Shown here piece after piece: positions 52,600 to 62,080 of a DNA stretch of 64,000 nt. The notes under the pieces were generated by a model. It searched no databases. It saw nothing but the letters and a program-made list of their open reading frames with translations, and was not told the DNA's origin. The stretch covers positions 40,506 to 104,505 of the forward strand of contig CANPWZ010000005.1 in NCBI GenBank assembly GCA_947585425.1. Reading direction: 5' to 3'. Made by a program: the position numbers and the translations under genes. The DNA comes from an uncultured Oscillospiraceae bacterium (GTDB lineage Bacteria > Bacillota > Clostridia > Oscillospirales > Oscillospiraceae). The stretch's first letter is position 1; each line of letters starts with the position of its first letter.

Positions 52600-53714
52600 A
52601 CGGTGGCTCCTTTCCGAATGATCACCGGGTTGGTGGCCAGGCCCTTCAGCTCGGCCCCGGCGGTGATGTTGGCCCACTTGTCCACGATGACGTTCTCCAG
52701 CTCCACGTTCTCGCCGACCACGCTGCCCTGCATGATGATGCAGTTCTTCACCTTGGCGCCCTTGCAGATGCGCACGCCGCGGGAGAACACGCAGTGATCG
52801 ACCTCGCCCTCGATGGAGCAGCCGTCGGCGATGACGCAGGCGGACACAGAGCACTCGGGGCCGTAGTAAGTGGGCACCTCGTCGGTGACGCGGGTGTAGA
52901 TGGGCCGGTCGCCCCGGAACAGGGGCCCGCCGACCTCTTCGTTGATGATGGCCAGACTGTTGTTGAAGTATTCGTCCACATCCCGGATGCGCAGGCACAC
53001 GCCCTTGAACTCATACAGGTTCAGGGAAAGCTGGCCCCGGTTGAACTGGTGCTGGATGAAGTCCCGCTCCAGGTGGTAGATGCCCCGGGCGGTGTACTCC
53101 CGGATGGCGCTGGTGAGCAGCTGCCGGGAGATGATCATGCAGCCCATGCCGGCGAAGTCGCCGGGGCGGGCGGTGCAGTTCAGGGCGTAGGAGGTGACCC
53201 GGCCGCTGCGGCCCGCCTGGAACACGGAGGGGTACTCCACGGCGGGGCCGTCCTCCACCCGGGTGGCGGCGATGGTCACGTCGGCCCCGCTGTCGATGTG
53301 GGCCTGGAGCATGGGCCGGTAGTCCATGTTGTAGACCACATAGGCGTCGGCCAGCAGCACATAGGGGGTGCTGGCGTTCTCCAGATAGTTCAGGGCGTTG
53401 CGCAGCTCGTCCAGCTTGCCCCGGTTGTTGTGGTTCACCGCCTCGGAGGCGAAGGGGGGCAGCAGGAGCAGGCCGCCGTTCTTGCGGTTCAGGTCCCACT
53501 CCTGGTTGTTGGCCAGGTGGTCCATCAGGGAGTGATAGTGCTGCTTGGCCAGCACGCCCACGTTGTTGATGCCGGAGTTGACCATGTTGGACAGCACGAA
53601 GTCCACCAGGCGGTACCGGCCGCCGAAGGGAATGGCCGCCAGGTTGCGGTCATGGGTAAAGACGCTCAGATCCTCGCCGTACATCTCGGAGAAAATGATA
53701 CCAGTCATGTTCAT
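52596..53714 (-). CDS. glgD: GlgD subunit of glucose-1-phosphate adenylyltransferase
   Basis: A GlgC paralogue with the N-terminal domain starting MTGIIFSEMYGEDLSVFT, which lacks the glycine-rich GGxGxRL nucleotide loop of GlgC, and a C-terminal left-handed beta-helix (hexapeptide-like repeats from about 285). In Firmicutes GlgD pairs with GlgC to raise its activity and is not itself catalytic. 372 aa. Between glgC (15 bp) and glgA (overlap). Confidence 0.94.
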   Translation of the reverse strand: MNMTGIIFSEMYGEDLSVFTHDRNLAAIPFGGRYRLVDFVLSNMVNSGINNVGVLAKQHYHSLMDHLANNQEWDLNRKNGGLLLLPPFASEAVNHNNRGKLDELRNALNYLENASTPYVLLADAYVVYNMDYRPMLQAHIDSGADVTIAATRVEDGPAVEYPSVFQAGRSGRVTSYALNCTARPGDFAGMGCMIISRQLLTSAIREYTARGIYHLERDFIQHQFNRGQLSLNLYEFKGVCLRIRDVDEYFNNSLAIINEEVGGPLFRGDRPIYTRVTDEVPTYYGPECSVSACVIADGCSIEGEVDHCVFSRGVRICKGAKVKNCIIMQGSVVGENVELENVIVDKWANITAGAELKGLATNPVIIRKGATV

Positions 53715-53729
53715 TGTGCCGCACCCCCC

Positions 53730-54923
53730 TTAAATGATTTCCTTGGCTTTGACCACCGCGCCGGAGGCGATGGTCTTTCTGTGGCCGACCACGGCGATGC
53801 CGTTGTGGGCGAAGGGATCCTCCCCCTCGGGCTTCTCGCCCACGGTGGCGTTCTCCTCGATGACGCACTGCTCGCCGATAATGGCGTAGTTCACGTCGGC
53901 GCCCTTCTTGATGACGGTGTTGGGCATGATCACGCCGCCGGTGACGCAGGCCCCCTCCTCCACCACGCAGCCGGTGTACAGCACGGAGTGGACCACCTTG
54001 CCGCGGATGATGCAGCCCTCGGCCACCAGGGAGTTGGCCACGGTGGCGCCGGGATCGATGCGGGTAGAGGGGCTGGCGTAGTTCCGGGCGTAGATCTTCC
54101 AGTTGGGATCGTGGATGTTCAGGGGATCGTTGGGATCCAGCAGGTCCATGTTGCCCTGCCACAGGCTGTCCAGGGTCCCCACGTCTTTCCAGTAGCCCTG
54201 GAAGGGATAGGCGTACATGGCCCGGCCGTCCTTCAGCATGGCGGGGATGATGTTCTTGCCGAAGTCGTTTTCGGAGTTGGGGTCCTCCTCGTCGGCGATC
54301 AGATACTGGCGCAGCACGTCCCAGGTGAACACGTACACGCCCATGGAGGCGTGGTTGCTCTTGGGGTGCTTGGGCTTCTCCTCGAAGTCGGTGATGGCCA
54401 TGTTGTCGTCGGTGGACATGATGCCCATGCGGGTGGCCTCGGCGTCGCTGACGTCGATGACGGCGATGGTACACTCGGAGCCCTTCTCCTTGTGGAACTC
54501 CAGCATCTTATGGTAGTCCATCTTATAGATGTGGTCGCCGGACAGCAGCACCACATACTTGGGGTTGTAGCGGTCCACAAAGGCGATGTTCTGGTAGATG
54601 GCGCTGGCGGTGCCCTTGTACCAGTCGCTGTGCTTGGCCCGGGTGTAGGGCGGCAGCACGTGGGCGCCGCCGAAGTTCCGGTTCAGGTCCCAGGGCTGGC
54701 CGTTGCCGATGTAGTCGTTCAGCTCCAGCGGCTGATACTGGGTCAGGATGCCCACGGTGTCGATGCCGGAGTTGACGCAGTTGGACAGGGAAAAGTCGAT
54801 GATGCGGTACTTGCCCCCGAAGGGCACCGCGGGTTTGGCGGTGTCCTCCGTCAGCACGTACAGCCGGCTGCCCTGGCCGCCGGCCAGAAGCATGGCGATG
54901 CACTCTTTTTTACGTTCGATCAC
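53730..54923 (-). CDS. glgC: Glucose-1-phosphate adenylyltransferase
   Basis: Makes ADP-glucose from ATP and glucose 1-phosphate, the committed step of glycogen synthesis. [21 protein letters not shown] is the nucleotide loop, [10 protein letters not shown] the metal/substrate segment, FEEKPKHP the sugar-phosphate loop, and a beta-helix domain closes the 397-aa protein. Second gene of the glgBCDA operon, 16 bp after glgB. Confidence 0.96.
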   Translation of the reverse strand: MIERKKECIAMLLAGGQGSRLYVLTEDTAKPAVPFGGKYRIIDFSLSNCVNSGIDTVGILTQYQPLELNDYIGNGQPWDLNRNFGGAHVLPPYTRAKHSDWYKGTASAIYQNIAFVDRYNPKYVVLLSGDHIYKMDYHKMLEFHKEKGSECTIAVIDVSDAEATRMGIMSTDDNMAITDFEEKPKHPKSNHASMGVYVFTWDVLRQYLIADEEDPNSENDFGKNIIPAMLKDGRAMYAYPFQGYWKDVGTLDSLWQGNMDLLDPNDPLNIHDPNWKIYARNYASPSTRIDPGATVANSLVAEGCIIRGKVVHSVLYTGCVVEEGACVTGGVIMPNTVIKKGADVNYAIIGEQCVIEENATVGEKPEGEDPFAHNGIAVVGHRKTIASGAVVKAKEII

Positions 54924-54939
54924 GGTTATCGTCCCCCTC

Positions 54940-57126
54940 TTATTTTTTGGTCGCTTTGGGTCTTGCGGTCCTGGTCTTTGCGGTGGTCTTGCGGGCGCTG
55001 GGTTTTTTCTCTGCTTTCACGGCCTCGGCCTTGGGGGCCTCCGCCTTTTTTGCCTTGGATGGGGCCTTTTTCGCCTTGGCGGGCTTTTCCCCGGCGGGGG
55101 CGGCCTCCGCCTTGGGTTTTCTGCCGCGCCTGGCGGCGGGCTTGGGCTCCTCGGCAGGAGCGGCCTCCGCCTTGGGCTTGCGGCCCCGCCGGGCGGGTTC
55201 GGCCTTAGGAGCCTCTTCCCCGCTGTCGGCCTTTTCGCGCCGGAGGACCTTCCGCTCGTAGAACACGGCGGACATGGCGGGCAGGGTCAGCTCGATGGAA
55301 TAGGGCAGGCCGTGCTGCGGCGTCTTCTTGGCGGTGACGGGAGAGAGCGGCGTGCCGCGGCCGCCGTACTTTTCGTCGTCGCTGGACAGCACCGGCACAT
55401 AGGTGCCCGCCTTGGGGGCGCCGATGACGTAGCCGGCACGCTCCACCGGGCAGAAGTTGCACACCACGATGACCTCCTTGCCCTTGGGGTCGATGCGGCG
55501 GAAGGAGATGACGCTCTGGTCCGCGTCGTCGCAGGCGATCCACTGGAAGCCCTGCCAGTCGGTGTCGTTGGCCCAGAGGGCGGGGTGATCCAGATAAAAA
55601 CGGTTCAGGTCCCGCACGTATTCCTTAAGCTGGCGGTGCTTGTCGTAGTCCAGCAGGAACCAGTCCAGGGGCCGCTTCTCGTCCCACTCGATGAACTGGC
55701 CGAACTCGCCGCCCATGAACAGCAGCTTCTTGCCGGGGTGGGTCATCATATAGCCGTAGAAGGTGCGCAGGTTCTGGAACTTGTCGTCGTACTCCCCGGG
55801 CATCTTATTGATAAGGGAGCACTTGCCGTGGACCACCTCGTCATGGGACAGGGGCAGGATGAAGTTCTCCGAGAAGGCGTAGGTCAGGGAGAAGGTGATG
55901 TTGTTGTGCCTCCCCTTGCGGAACAGGGGGTCGGTGGACATATAGTCCACCATGTCGTGCATCCAGCCCATGTTCCACTTGAAGTTGAAGCCCAGGCCCC
56001 CGTCGTACCCCGGCTTGGTGACCATGGGGAAGGCGGTGGACTCCTCGGCGACCATCAGCACGTTGGGGTCGTAGGACAGCACGGCGGCGTTGGTGTCCCG
56101 CAGGAACTGGACGGCGTCCAGATTGATGTTGCCGCCGTCCTTGTTGGGGTGCCACTCCCGGTCCCGGCGGCCGTAGTCCAGGTAGAGCATGGAGGCCACC
56201 GCGTCCACCCGGATGCCGTCGATGTGGTACTCCCGCACCCAGTACATGGCGTTGGACATCAGGAAGGAGCGGACCTCATACCGGCTGTAATCGAACACGC
56301 GGGTGCCCCAGTCTGGGTGGTCCCGCATGACGGGATCGGCGGGCTCGTAGCAGCAGTCGCCGTCGTACTCAAAGAGGCCCTGCTCGTCCCGGGGGAAGTG
56401 GGCGGGCACCCAGTCGATGATGACGCCGACGCCGGCGTTGTGGAGGATGTCCACGAACTTCATGAAGTCCTTGGGGGTGCCGTACCGGGAGGTAGGGGCG
56501 TAGTACCCGGTGACCTGATAGCCCCAGGAGGGATCGTAGGGGTACTCGCTCACCGGCAGCAGCTCCACGTGGGTGTAGCCCATCTCGGTGACATACTGCG
56601 CCACCTGCTGGGCCAGGTCCGTGTAGTTATAGGGGTTCCCGTCGTCGTGGACCCGCCAGGAGCCCAGGTGCATCTCGTAGATGTTCACCGGGCTGTTCAG
56701 CAGCTTCTTTTTGGCCCTGGCCTTCATGTAGGCCCCGTCGGTCCAGGGGAAGCCCTGCAGATCGAACACCTTGCTGGAGTTGCCCGGCCGGGTGGCCCAG
56801 TGGCAGGCGTAGGGGTCCCCCCGGAATACGAAGGAGCCGTCGGGCCGCTCGATGTAGTACTTGTAATCGTCAAAATCGCGGAGCCCGGGCACGAAGCCCT
56901 CCCACACGCCGGAGCCTATGTTCTCCATCGCGGGGCCGTCGGTGGCCCAGCCGTTGAAGGAGCCCGCCACCCGGACGCTCCTGGCGTGGGGGGCCCATAC
57001 CCGGAAGGCGAAGCCCTCCTGCCCGTCCCTGGTCTCCTTATGGGAGCCCATGATCTTGTAGGCGTCGGTGCTTGTCCCCTGGCTGAACCGGCCCAGCGCT
57101 TCATAGAATTCGTCGGTCTTATTCAT
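54940..57126 (-). CDS. glgB: 1,4-alpha-glucan branching enzyme with a basic Lys/Ala/Pro tail
   Basis: Introduces alpha-1,6 branches. A CBM48 N-terminal domain ([20 protein letters not shown]) precedes the GH13 barrel, which holds the catalytic residues: nucleophile Asp in [13 protein letters not shown], acid Glu in VAEESTAFP, and [12 protein letters not shown]. The last 100 residues are unusual: rich in Lys, Ala and Pro, with [13 protein letters not shown] repeated twice and then a run like histone H1 ([20 protein letters not shown]). The first 628 residues alone match normal GlgB length. First gene of glgBCDA; AGGAGGT start signal. Confidence 0.95.
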   Translation of the reverse strand: MNKTDEFYEALGRFSQGTSTDAYKIMGSHKETRDGQEGFAFRVWAPHARSVRVAGSFNGWATDGPAMENIGSGVWEGFVPGLRDFDDYKYYIERPDGSFVFRGDPYACHWATRPGNSSKVFDLQGFPWTDGAYMKARAKKKLLNSPVNIYEMHLGSWRVHDDGNPYNYTDLAQQVAQYVTEMGYTHVELLPVSEYPYDPSWGYQVTGYYAPTSRYGTPKDFMKFVDILHNAGVGVIIDWVPAHFPRDEQGLFEYDGDCCYEPADPVMRDHPDWGTRVFDYSRYEVRSFLMSNAMYWVREYHIDGIRVDAVASMLYLDYGRRDREWHPNKDGGNINLDAVQFLRDTNAAVLSYDPNVLMVAEESTAFPMVTKPGYDGGLGFNFKWNMGWMHDMVDYMSTDPLFRKGRHNNITFSLTYAFSENFILPLSHDEVVHGKCSLINKMPGEYDDKFQNLRTFYGYMMTHPGKKLLFMGGEFGQFIEWDEKRPLDWFLLDYDKHRQLKEYVRDLNRFYLDHPALWANDTDWQGFQWIACDDADQSVISFRRIDPKGKEVIVVCNFCPVERAGYVIGAPKAGTYVPVLSSDDEKYGGRGTPLSPVTAKKTPQHGLPYSIELTLPAMSAVFYERKVLRREKADSGEEAPKAEPARRGRKPKAEAAPAEEPKPAARRGRKPKAEAAPAGEKPAKAKKAPSKAKKAEAPKAEAVKAEKKPSARKTTAKTRTARPKATKK

Positions 57127-57173
57127 ACGTACCTCCTATCCCCCCCGCGCGGGAGGTATGACTGTTTAACCAT

Positions 57174-57202
57174 ATTATACCGTGCCAGATGTGTAAAGTC
57201 AA
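57174..57202 (-). promoter_or_regulatory. Promoter of the glgBCDA operon
   Basis: On the minus strand TTGACT (57197-57202), 17-bp spacer, TATAAT (57174-57179). Near consensus; about 50 bp before the glgB start. Confidence 0.82.
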
Positions 57203-57295
57203 GGCGGAGAACGGGTAAAAGAGCGCCAAAATCACACCTTTCCCGGCATCTGGAAACCGTTGGCGGGATGGCGCATTTTGGAGGAAACCGCGGTC

Positions 57296-57324
57296 TTGCC
57301 AACCGGGAAAAAGGAGGGTATAAT
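57296..57324 (+). promoter_or_regulatory. Promoter of the patatin-like gene
   Basis: TTGCCA (57296-57301), 17-bp spacer, TATAAT (57319-57324), 24 bp before the start codon. Confidence 0.75.
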
Positions 57325-57347
57325 GCTTAGAGAAAAAAGGGGGCTTC

Positions 57348-58199
57348 ATGATGAAAACAGGGCTGGTGCTGGAGGGCGGCGCGCTGCGCACCATCTACTC
57401 CAGCGGCGTGCAGGACGGTTTTCTGGAGGCAGGGCTGGACTTCGACTACGTGGTGGGCGTCTCCGCCGGCATCGCCTATGGGATGAGCTTCCTCTCCCGG
57501 CAGTTCGGGCGCAACCTGGAGATCCTCACCCGCTTTGCGAACGACAGGCGGTACATGGGCAAGCGCAATCTCATCGACCCCCGCAACCGCAGCTATTTCG
57601 GGCTGGAGTTCTCCTTTGAGCGCATCCCGGCCGAACTGGTGCCCTACGATTTCGCCGCGCTGGAGCGCTGGCCGGGGGAGGCGGAGGCAGGGATCACCGA
57701 CATCGAAAACGGCGTCCCCCGGTACTTCCCCGCCGCCGAGACCGACCCAAAATTCACCCTGATGAAGGCCACCTGCGCCATGCCGGTGCTGTTCCCCGTC
57801 ATCGAGTATCGGGGCGTGAAGTGCCTGGACGGCGGCGCGTCCGACGGCATCCCCTGGAAGCGGGCCCTGGAGAAGGGCTGCGACCGGGTGGTGGTGGTCC
57901 TTACCCGGGAGCGGAGCTATGTGCGCAAGCCGGACAGCCTGCTGCCGGTGATCAAACTATATTACCACAAGTACCCAAAATTCGTGGACGTGATGAAGCG
58001 CCGGGCGGAGGACTACAACCGCTGCCGGGAGGAGCTCTTCGCCGCCGAAAAGAAGGGCGACGTCCTCCTGTTCTGCCCGGACAGCACCAAGGGCTTCTCC
58101 CGGGTGGAGACGGACACGGACAAGATCCGGGCCCTGTGGCAGCAGGGGCTGGACCACGCCCGTGCCCGCACCGACGAGGTGCTGGCCTACCTGAAGTAA
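57348..58199 (+). CDS. Patatin-like phospholipase
   Basis: Ser-Asp dyad hydrolase. The glycine-rich oxyanion loop GLVLEGGALR is at the N-terminus, the nucleophile Ser in GVSAG (about residue 41) and the Asp in DGGASDG (about 165). 283 aa, no signal peptide. Such proteins cleave acyl chains from lipids; this short bacterial type (YjjU/YlbK-like) is of unknown substrate. It has its own promoter and diverges from glgB. Confidence 0.88.
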   Translation: MMKTGLVLEGGALRTIYSSGVQDGFLEAGLDFDYVVGVSAGIAYGMSFLSRQFGRNLEILTRFANDRRYMGKRNLIDPRNRSYFGLEFSFERIPAELVPYDFAALERWPGEAEAGITDIENGVPRYFPAAETDPKFTLMKATCAMPVLFPVIEYRGVKCLDGGASDGIPWKRALEKGCDRVVVVLTRERSYVRKPDSLLPVIKLYYHKYPKFVDVMKRRAEDYNRCREELFAAEKKGDVLLFCPDSTKGFSRVETDTDKIRALWQQGLDHARARTDEVLAYLK

Positions 58200-58261
58200 G
58201 CCGGGCGCTCTCCCCTCCCCCGCGGCCCAGGTGAATGGGCCGTCTCACCCGGCGCGGGGGA

Positions 58262-58290
58262 TTGACATCCTCGGCAAAATGGAATATCCT
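58262..58290 (+). promoter_or_regulatory. Promoter upstream of the tRNA-Ser(CGA) locus
   Basis: TTGACA (58262-58267), 17-bp spacer, TATCCT (58285-58290). A transcript from here would run through both partial tRNA copies before the intact tRNA-Ser. Confidence 0.65.
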
Positions 58291-58354
58291 AATAGGGCCC
58301 CATCGGGGCGGAAGGCGAAAATGCCGGCAGAAATCCCAGCGACAATTTCATCAT

Positions 58355-58525
58355 GGAGATGTACCCAAGTGGTTGAAGGGTCCGCACTCGAAATCATGCC
58401 GCGGCAGTGTCCCCAAAAACGCCGCAAACCCGCATAAACAGGGCATTGGGGGGTTGTCCGGGAGGGTGCGTTTTCAGGCCGTGCTAACAAAATGCTAACA
58501 GAAATCCCAGCGACAATTTCATCAT
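58355..58525 (+). repeat. 171-bp tandem repeat, copy 1, starting with the 5' 40 nt of tRNA-Ser
   Basis: Starts with the first 40 nt of the tRNA-Ser(CGA) gene up to the end of the anticodon loop (CTCGAAAT), then diverges into unrelated sequence ending TGCTAACAAAATGCTAAC and a 24-26 bp block that also precedes the intact tRNA. Nearly identical to copy 2. Probably scars of past integration or a tandem duplication at the att site. Confidence 0.85.
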
Positions 58526-58696
58526 GGAGATGTACCCAAGTGGTTGAAGGGTCCGCACTCGAAATCATGCCGCGGCAGTGTCCCAAAAAACGCCGCAAAC
58601 CCGCATAAACAGGGCATTTGCGGGCTGTTCGGGAGGGCGCGTTTTCAGGCCGTGCTAACAAAATGCTAACAGAAATCCCAGCGACAATTCTATCAT
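58526..58696 (+). repeat. 171-bp tandem repeat, copy 2, starting with the 5' 40 nt of tRNA-Ser
   Basis: Same organisation and length as copy 1 with a few substitutions. It ends directly at the first base of the intact tRNA-Ser(CGA). Confidence 0.85.
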
Positions 58697-58788
58697 GGAG
58701 ATGTACCCAAGTGGTTGAAGGGTCCGCACTCGAAATGCGGTAGGCGTCTAAAAAACGCGCGGGGGTTCAAATCCCTCCATCTCCGCCA
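58697..58788 (+). tRNA. tRNA-Ser (CGA anticodon)
   Basis: 92-nt class II tRNA: acceptor GGAGATG/CATCTCC, anticodon loop CTCGAAA (CGA) between CCGCA/TGCGG, long variable arm, T-loop GTTCAAATC and encoded CCA. Third, complete member of the repeat series. Confidence 0.95.
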
Positions 58789-58796
58789 AATTGAGG

Positions 58797-58851
58797 AACC
58801 CTACCCAATCTGAACAGTTTTCATGCAACTGACAGGTTGGGTAGGGTTTTT
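58797..58851 (+). terminator. Terminator after tRNA-Ser(CGA)
   Basis: AACCCTACCCAA and TTGGGTAGGGTT form a perfect 12-bp stem across a 28-nt loop, followed by a T run. Confidence 0.78.
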
Positions 58852-58886
58852 AAAATTTTGGTGTGCCGAAAGTAGCTAGGGACTAT

Positions 58887-61187
58887 TCATTCGTTATCGG
58901 TCAAGATTTTTACCAGCCAACTCATGTCTTCTCTGAACTGATAGAACTCCTTATCACTCCAGTTTTTTGCATCTTCGTCTATAGGGTGAGCAGGAATCTG
59001 ACGATAGCGGTTAAATCGATTCAGTTTATCAATTACAGAGTCCTTATCTTGGTCAAATATGGCTAAAAACACGGTGTCATAGTTTTGCTCGATGACAAGA
59101 ACCATTACCCAGAAGTAACAGCCGTGATTTACAGTGGGGTCAAACAATTCTTTGTATCCCAAAGTTGCAGCAACCCTCTTTTGGGCTTCAGTTACGCGTG
59201 GATGAGCATTCATGGCATTTAAAATGGCCTTGTGGGGATCCAGTTCCTTTTTGTGAGCGTTTAAAGTTCGCCGCACTAGCGCCCGTAATCGCAACTCGCA
59301 TTCATTCATCCGTGTGTTTATTTCCAAGGCTTGCTCCTTAAAGTTCAAACCAGTTCGCTCGAACTCATATTTGCCCTGCAGGAACCGCTTCACCGTATCA
59401 TATCGGATGGCAAAACGACCACCATTATTTTCGATAAGCCCATATCCCGTTAGGTGAACAATCTGAGCATTGTCCAAGACCCGAGAAAGTTGTCCATCAC
59501 CCTCTGTTGCTAAGATCTTCAAGGTATCGTATTCTCGAGGATAGGAAGTTTGAAGTATCTCCAGAATCATTAAATAAAAGCTCTCTGCATCGTTACTTTT
59601 TTCAAATTCGGTTCTGGCTGCCTCATAGACTGCCTTGGAAACCACAAAGGGCCGTTGGAGCTTGTTTTCCCGGACATATTTATAAATTTGACCACAAAGC
59701 AACCGAATCAAGTAAGGATGGCCCCCGCAATCCTCTACCAACTTGCTAGGGATGGAGTTATTAAACTTGATTCCCATATATCCGCCTAGAGTATCAATCA
59801 TGGTCTTTGTGCTGGAGATATCGAAAGGTTTGAGGTAGATGCCCTGATTAGATGCCGAGAGTTGTTGAAACATGGGATTGGGGATTCTTCTTTCACCTAT
59901 GGCGGGTATCTCATTAATCATTGGATTAGTACCCGCTACAACAATTGACAAGTTGGAGCCGGGCCGGGTGCAATACCCACGCAAAACGTTCCAGAAGTGG
60001 ACGAAATTGTTTCCATCGTACCAGGGACCTGTTGTTTCTCCTACGCTAAAGGTGATGGCTTCGATTTCATCGAACATCAGCACGACGGGGGTAGAGCAGC
60101 CCTGAAGCATGGAATCCATATCTTCCCTAAAAACGTTGGCACCATCAGCTTTGTATTCAGTGTAAGCAGTCAAGATATTGGATGCGAGACCCAGGACACG
60201 TCTAACGTCCTCGGTTACCTGATATAGAGCATCTTTCCAGTCTAAGGTTTCCAACTCTTCTTGGCAGGGAATGAAAACTACTGGACACCCTGTATTTTCT
60301 AGTTGCCGCTGGATGGCATAAAGCATGGAAGTTTTTCCGCTACGCCGCAAGCCAAAAACACCACACAGGTAGGATGAACTTCTGCATTTTGTAGCTACGT
60401 CCAAGGCATAGTCCCGGCGTCCAAAGAAAAAAACATCATTAACAATAGGTTGTGAAGTAGTGAACAGGTCAGCATCGAACAGATACTTTCGAAACCGGTC
60501 TAAGATACGGGCGGGCGTCATCTCACTGGACACAAATTCCCCATAGGAGAAAGGAATAACCACCGAACTGAGATTGCTGTCCCGGAGCAATTCCCCAAGC
60601 TTTTCCTCGATGTCGCTGGCACTACTGATGACAATCTGACAACTCCGCTCTAGCCGTAGACGAGCGGGCACAACCTTAGCTACTTCGGCAGCAACATCTA
60701 AGGAACGAGGTTCAAAATTCTTGTAGTCGGAAAAGATGACTGGAATCTCTCTTTGAAGATTAAAGTTGACTGTAAATTTTTCCGTAGGCTTGACTAAGAT
60801 GTATCTGTATTGCCAACCTGCTACGGTAAGCTCTCTCCCGCCGTTGGTAACGTAAAGCGTTTCACCCAAGACCCGGATGATTTTCTGCTCTTCTTGGTTA
60901 AATTTTTCAAGTTGTACGCTGGGGTGTATCCCGGGATTGGCATATTGGGGCACTGCGGAGGCAGATGTAGTACGCTTGCGAACATTTTCAGCGCTCATTT
61001 TACCCGGATTGCGAAAATCGGGCGTCGGAGTGAACTCCACAGGATCGCCTTCCTGAAGTTGAAAAATAGAGCAGTTCGTGAGGTCACTCTTATGAAAAAA
61101 ATAGTTTTGCCCGTCTTCACCAAGGATAAAACCATAGGTTTGTTGGCCCCAGTTATTTTCGCATATTCTGGTAATATCGCCATTCAC
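58887..61187 (-). CDS. Cold-shock-domain / P-loop ATPase / HEPN-like protein, candidate defence gene
   Basis: I prefer the GTG at 61187 (AGAAAGG upstream) to the ATG at 61235, because it begins at the cold-shock fold. Domains: an N-terminal OB fold like cold-shock proteins (about 1-70; TYGFILGEDGQNYFFHKSDL); an uncharacterised alpha/beta region (about 110-250); a STAND/AAA-type ATPase (about 270-600) with Walker A GLRRSGKTS, Walker B VVLMFDEIEAI and sensor VVAGTNP, then a winged helix; and a C-terminal helical domain ending RYRQIPAHP, matching the R-x4-6-H motif of HEPN ribonucleases. Nucleic-acid sensor, switch and toxin effector in one chain is the plan of many phage-defence proteins. Function is inferred. 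GC is lower than in the host genes. Confidence 0.75.
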   Translation of the reverse strand: MNGDITRICENNWGQQTYGFILGEDGQNYFFHKSDLTNCSIFQLQEGDPVEFTPTPDFRNPGKMSAENVRKRTTSASAVPQYANPGIHPSVQLEKFNQEEQKIIRVLGETLYVTNGGRELTVAGWQYRYILVKPTEKFTVNFNLQREIPVIFSDYKNFEPRSLDVAAEVAKVVPARLRLERSCQIVISSASDIEEKLGELLRDSNLSSVVIPFSYGEFVSSEMTPARILDRFRKYLFDADLFTTSQPIVNDVFFFGRRDYALDVATKCRSSSYLCGVFGLRRSGKTSMLYAIQRQLENTGCPVVFIPCQEELETLDWKDALYQVTEDVRRVLGLASNILTAYTEYKADGANVFREDMDSMLQGCSTPVVLMFDEIEAITFSVGETTGPWYDGNNFVHFWNVLRGYCTRPGSNLSIVVAGTNPMINEIPAIGERRIPNPMFQQLSASNQGIYLKPFDISSTKTMIDTLGGYMGIKFNNSIPSKLVEDCGGHPYLIRLLCGQIYKYVRENKLQRPFVVSKAVYEAARTEFEKSNDAESFYLMILEILQTSYPREYDTLKILATEGDGQLSRVLDNAQIVHLTGYGLIENNGGRFAIRYDTVKRFLQGKYEFERTGLNFKEQALEINTRMNECELRLRALVRRTLNAHKKELDPHKAILNAMNAHPRVTEAQKRVAATLGYKELFDPTVNHGCYFWVMVLVIEQNYDTVFLAIFDQDKDSVIDKLNRFNRYRQIPAHPIDEDAKNWSDKEFYQFREDMSWLVKILTDNE

Positions 61188-61245
61188 ATGAAACGCATCC
61201 TTTCTCAGTTGATTTGTCTCGTCAGCACACAACATTTTTCGTTAA

Positions 61246-61274
61246 ATTATACCATAGAAAACACTTTATGTAAA
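61246..61274 (-). promoter_or_regulatory. Promoter of the CSD/ATPase/HEPN gene
   Basis: On the minus strand TTTACA (61269-61274), 17-bp spacer, TATAAT (61246-61251). Start near 61239 leaves about 50 nt before the GTG at 61187. Confidence 0.75.
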
Positions 61275-61419
61275 GATAATGGGCCAGCCAATTGAACAAA
61301 TTGTTGTCCGAGTTCAAAATTTATATCCTTGCTAATCATTAAACCCCCTTTCCACTCATCTGCTATGTTATTTAGAGTACTTTTCAAAATCCTCCAGGGG
61401 TTCAACGACTCACAAAATG

Positions 61420-61560
61420 AATCGAATTACAAATTTGCTTGGGATCCCATGGTTCCTGCCTAAGAGCGTTGCCCGTCTGATAGCCATCCACACGCCAGTC
61501 CATTTTTGGACACTACATAGGCACCTTGGCATGCCACGCTTTCCAAGGTGCCGTTCTATA
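61420..61560 (-). pseudogene. Remnant copy of the 3' end of the excisionase-like gene
   Basis: The minus strand here matches the last 45 codons of the intact gene at 62081-62641 (blocks such as GAY-VSK-GLA, GGATGGCTATCAGACGG, CAGGAACCATGGGA), but with a frame change and stops. The remaining 61275-61419 holds nothing recognisable apart from AT-rich DNA. Confidence 0.65.
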
Positions 61561-61592
61561 CATGCAGACATACCGTATACTCAGTTCTGTAC

Positions 61593-61907
61593 CTACAGCT
61601 CATCCTTGCGGACATGATGTGACAAATTGGCAGCGTGATCCTTCCCCGCCCTGCTTGCCGCCTCCCGCCGCTGTTCGCTGTAAGGGGCGGTCAGCCGGAA
61701 GGAAAGCCGCCCTTTTTCAATGTCGAATTCCAAACATCCCGTCTCCGGGTCTTCGTCGGTCTGGCGGCATACTCCGGGGTTTCGCCGCGCATAGGCGGCA
61801 AGCCGCTTTTTCAGATCGGTGTTGTGGGTGCGGATGTGGATTCTGGGGTCTTTCTCATCGAACCAGATCTCCGTGGTCTTTTCCCGCTTTGTCAGCCCGG
61901 TGATCAT
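61593..61907 (-). CDS. Small hypothetical ICE protein, 104 aa
   Basis: The ATG at 61907 (AAAGGAG upstream) is chosen over the track start at 61991. The sequence (MITGLTKREKTTEIWFDEKDPRIHIRT...) with an internal WFDEKDPRIHIRTHN strand region and a basic C-terminus resembles small proteins found next to integrases in Clostridia integrative elements. Function unknown. Same strand as, and downstream of, the excisionase-like gene. Confidence 0.55.
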   Translation of the reverse strand: MITGLTKREKTTEIWFDEKDPRIHIRTHNTDLKKRLAAYARRNPGVCRQTDEDPETGCLEFDIEKGRLSFRLTAPYSEQRREAASRAGKDHAANLSHHVRKDEL

Positions 61908-62080
61908 AAAAACTCCTTTCCACGCCTCTGCCCCTCGACAGGGGCACTTTTCGGATATTTCTCCCGGCTCTTGACCGGCAGAAAACAGCAAATGTCCGAC
62001 AGGGCTCCTCCGAGCGACGCACCCCCCGCTCCAAACAGCCCTGTCAGCGAATGTACGGTTTTTATCGGCTCTTGACGATG

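Noticed and set aside
52794-57330. Plus-strand ORFs of 804 and 860 aa across the glg operon
   Set aside because: Shadows of glgD, glgC and glgB; no start signals and no recognisable domains.
58355-58696. Two additional tRNA-Ser genes
   Set aside because: Only the first 40 nt match; the 3' half, T-arm and acceptor 3' strand are missing, so they cannot fold as tRNAs.
58355-58788. CRISPR array
   Set aside because: There are only two or three 171-bp units, with tRNA sequence and no short repeat/unique spacer pattern; no cas genes in the window.
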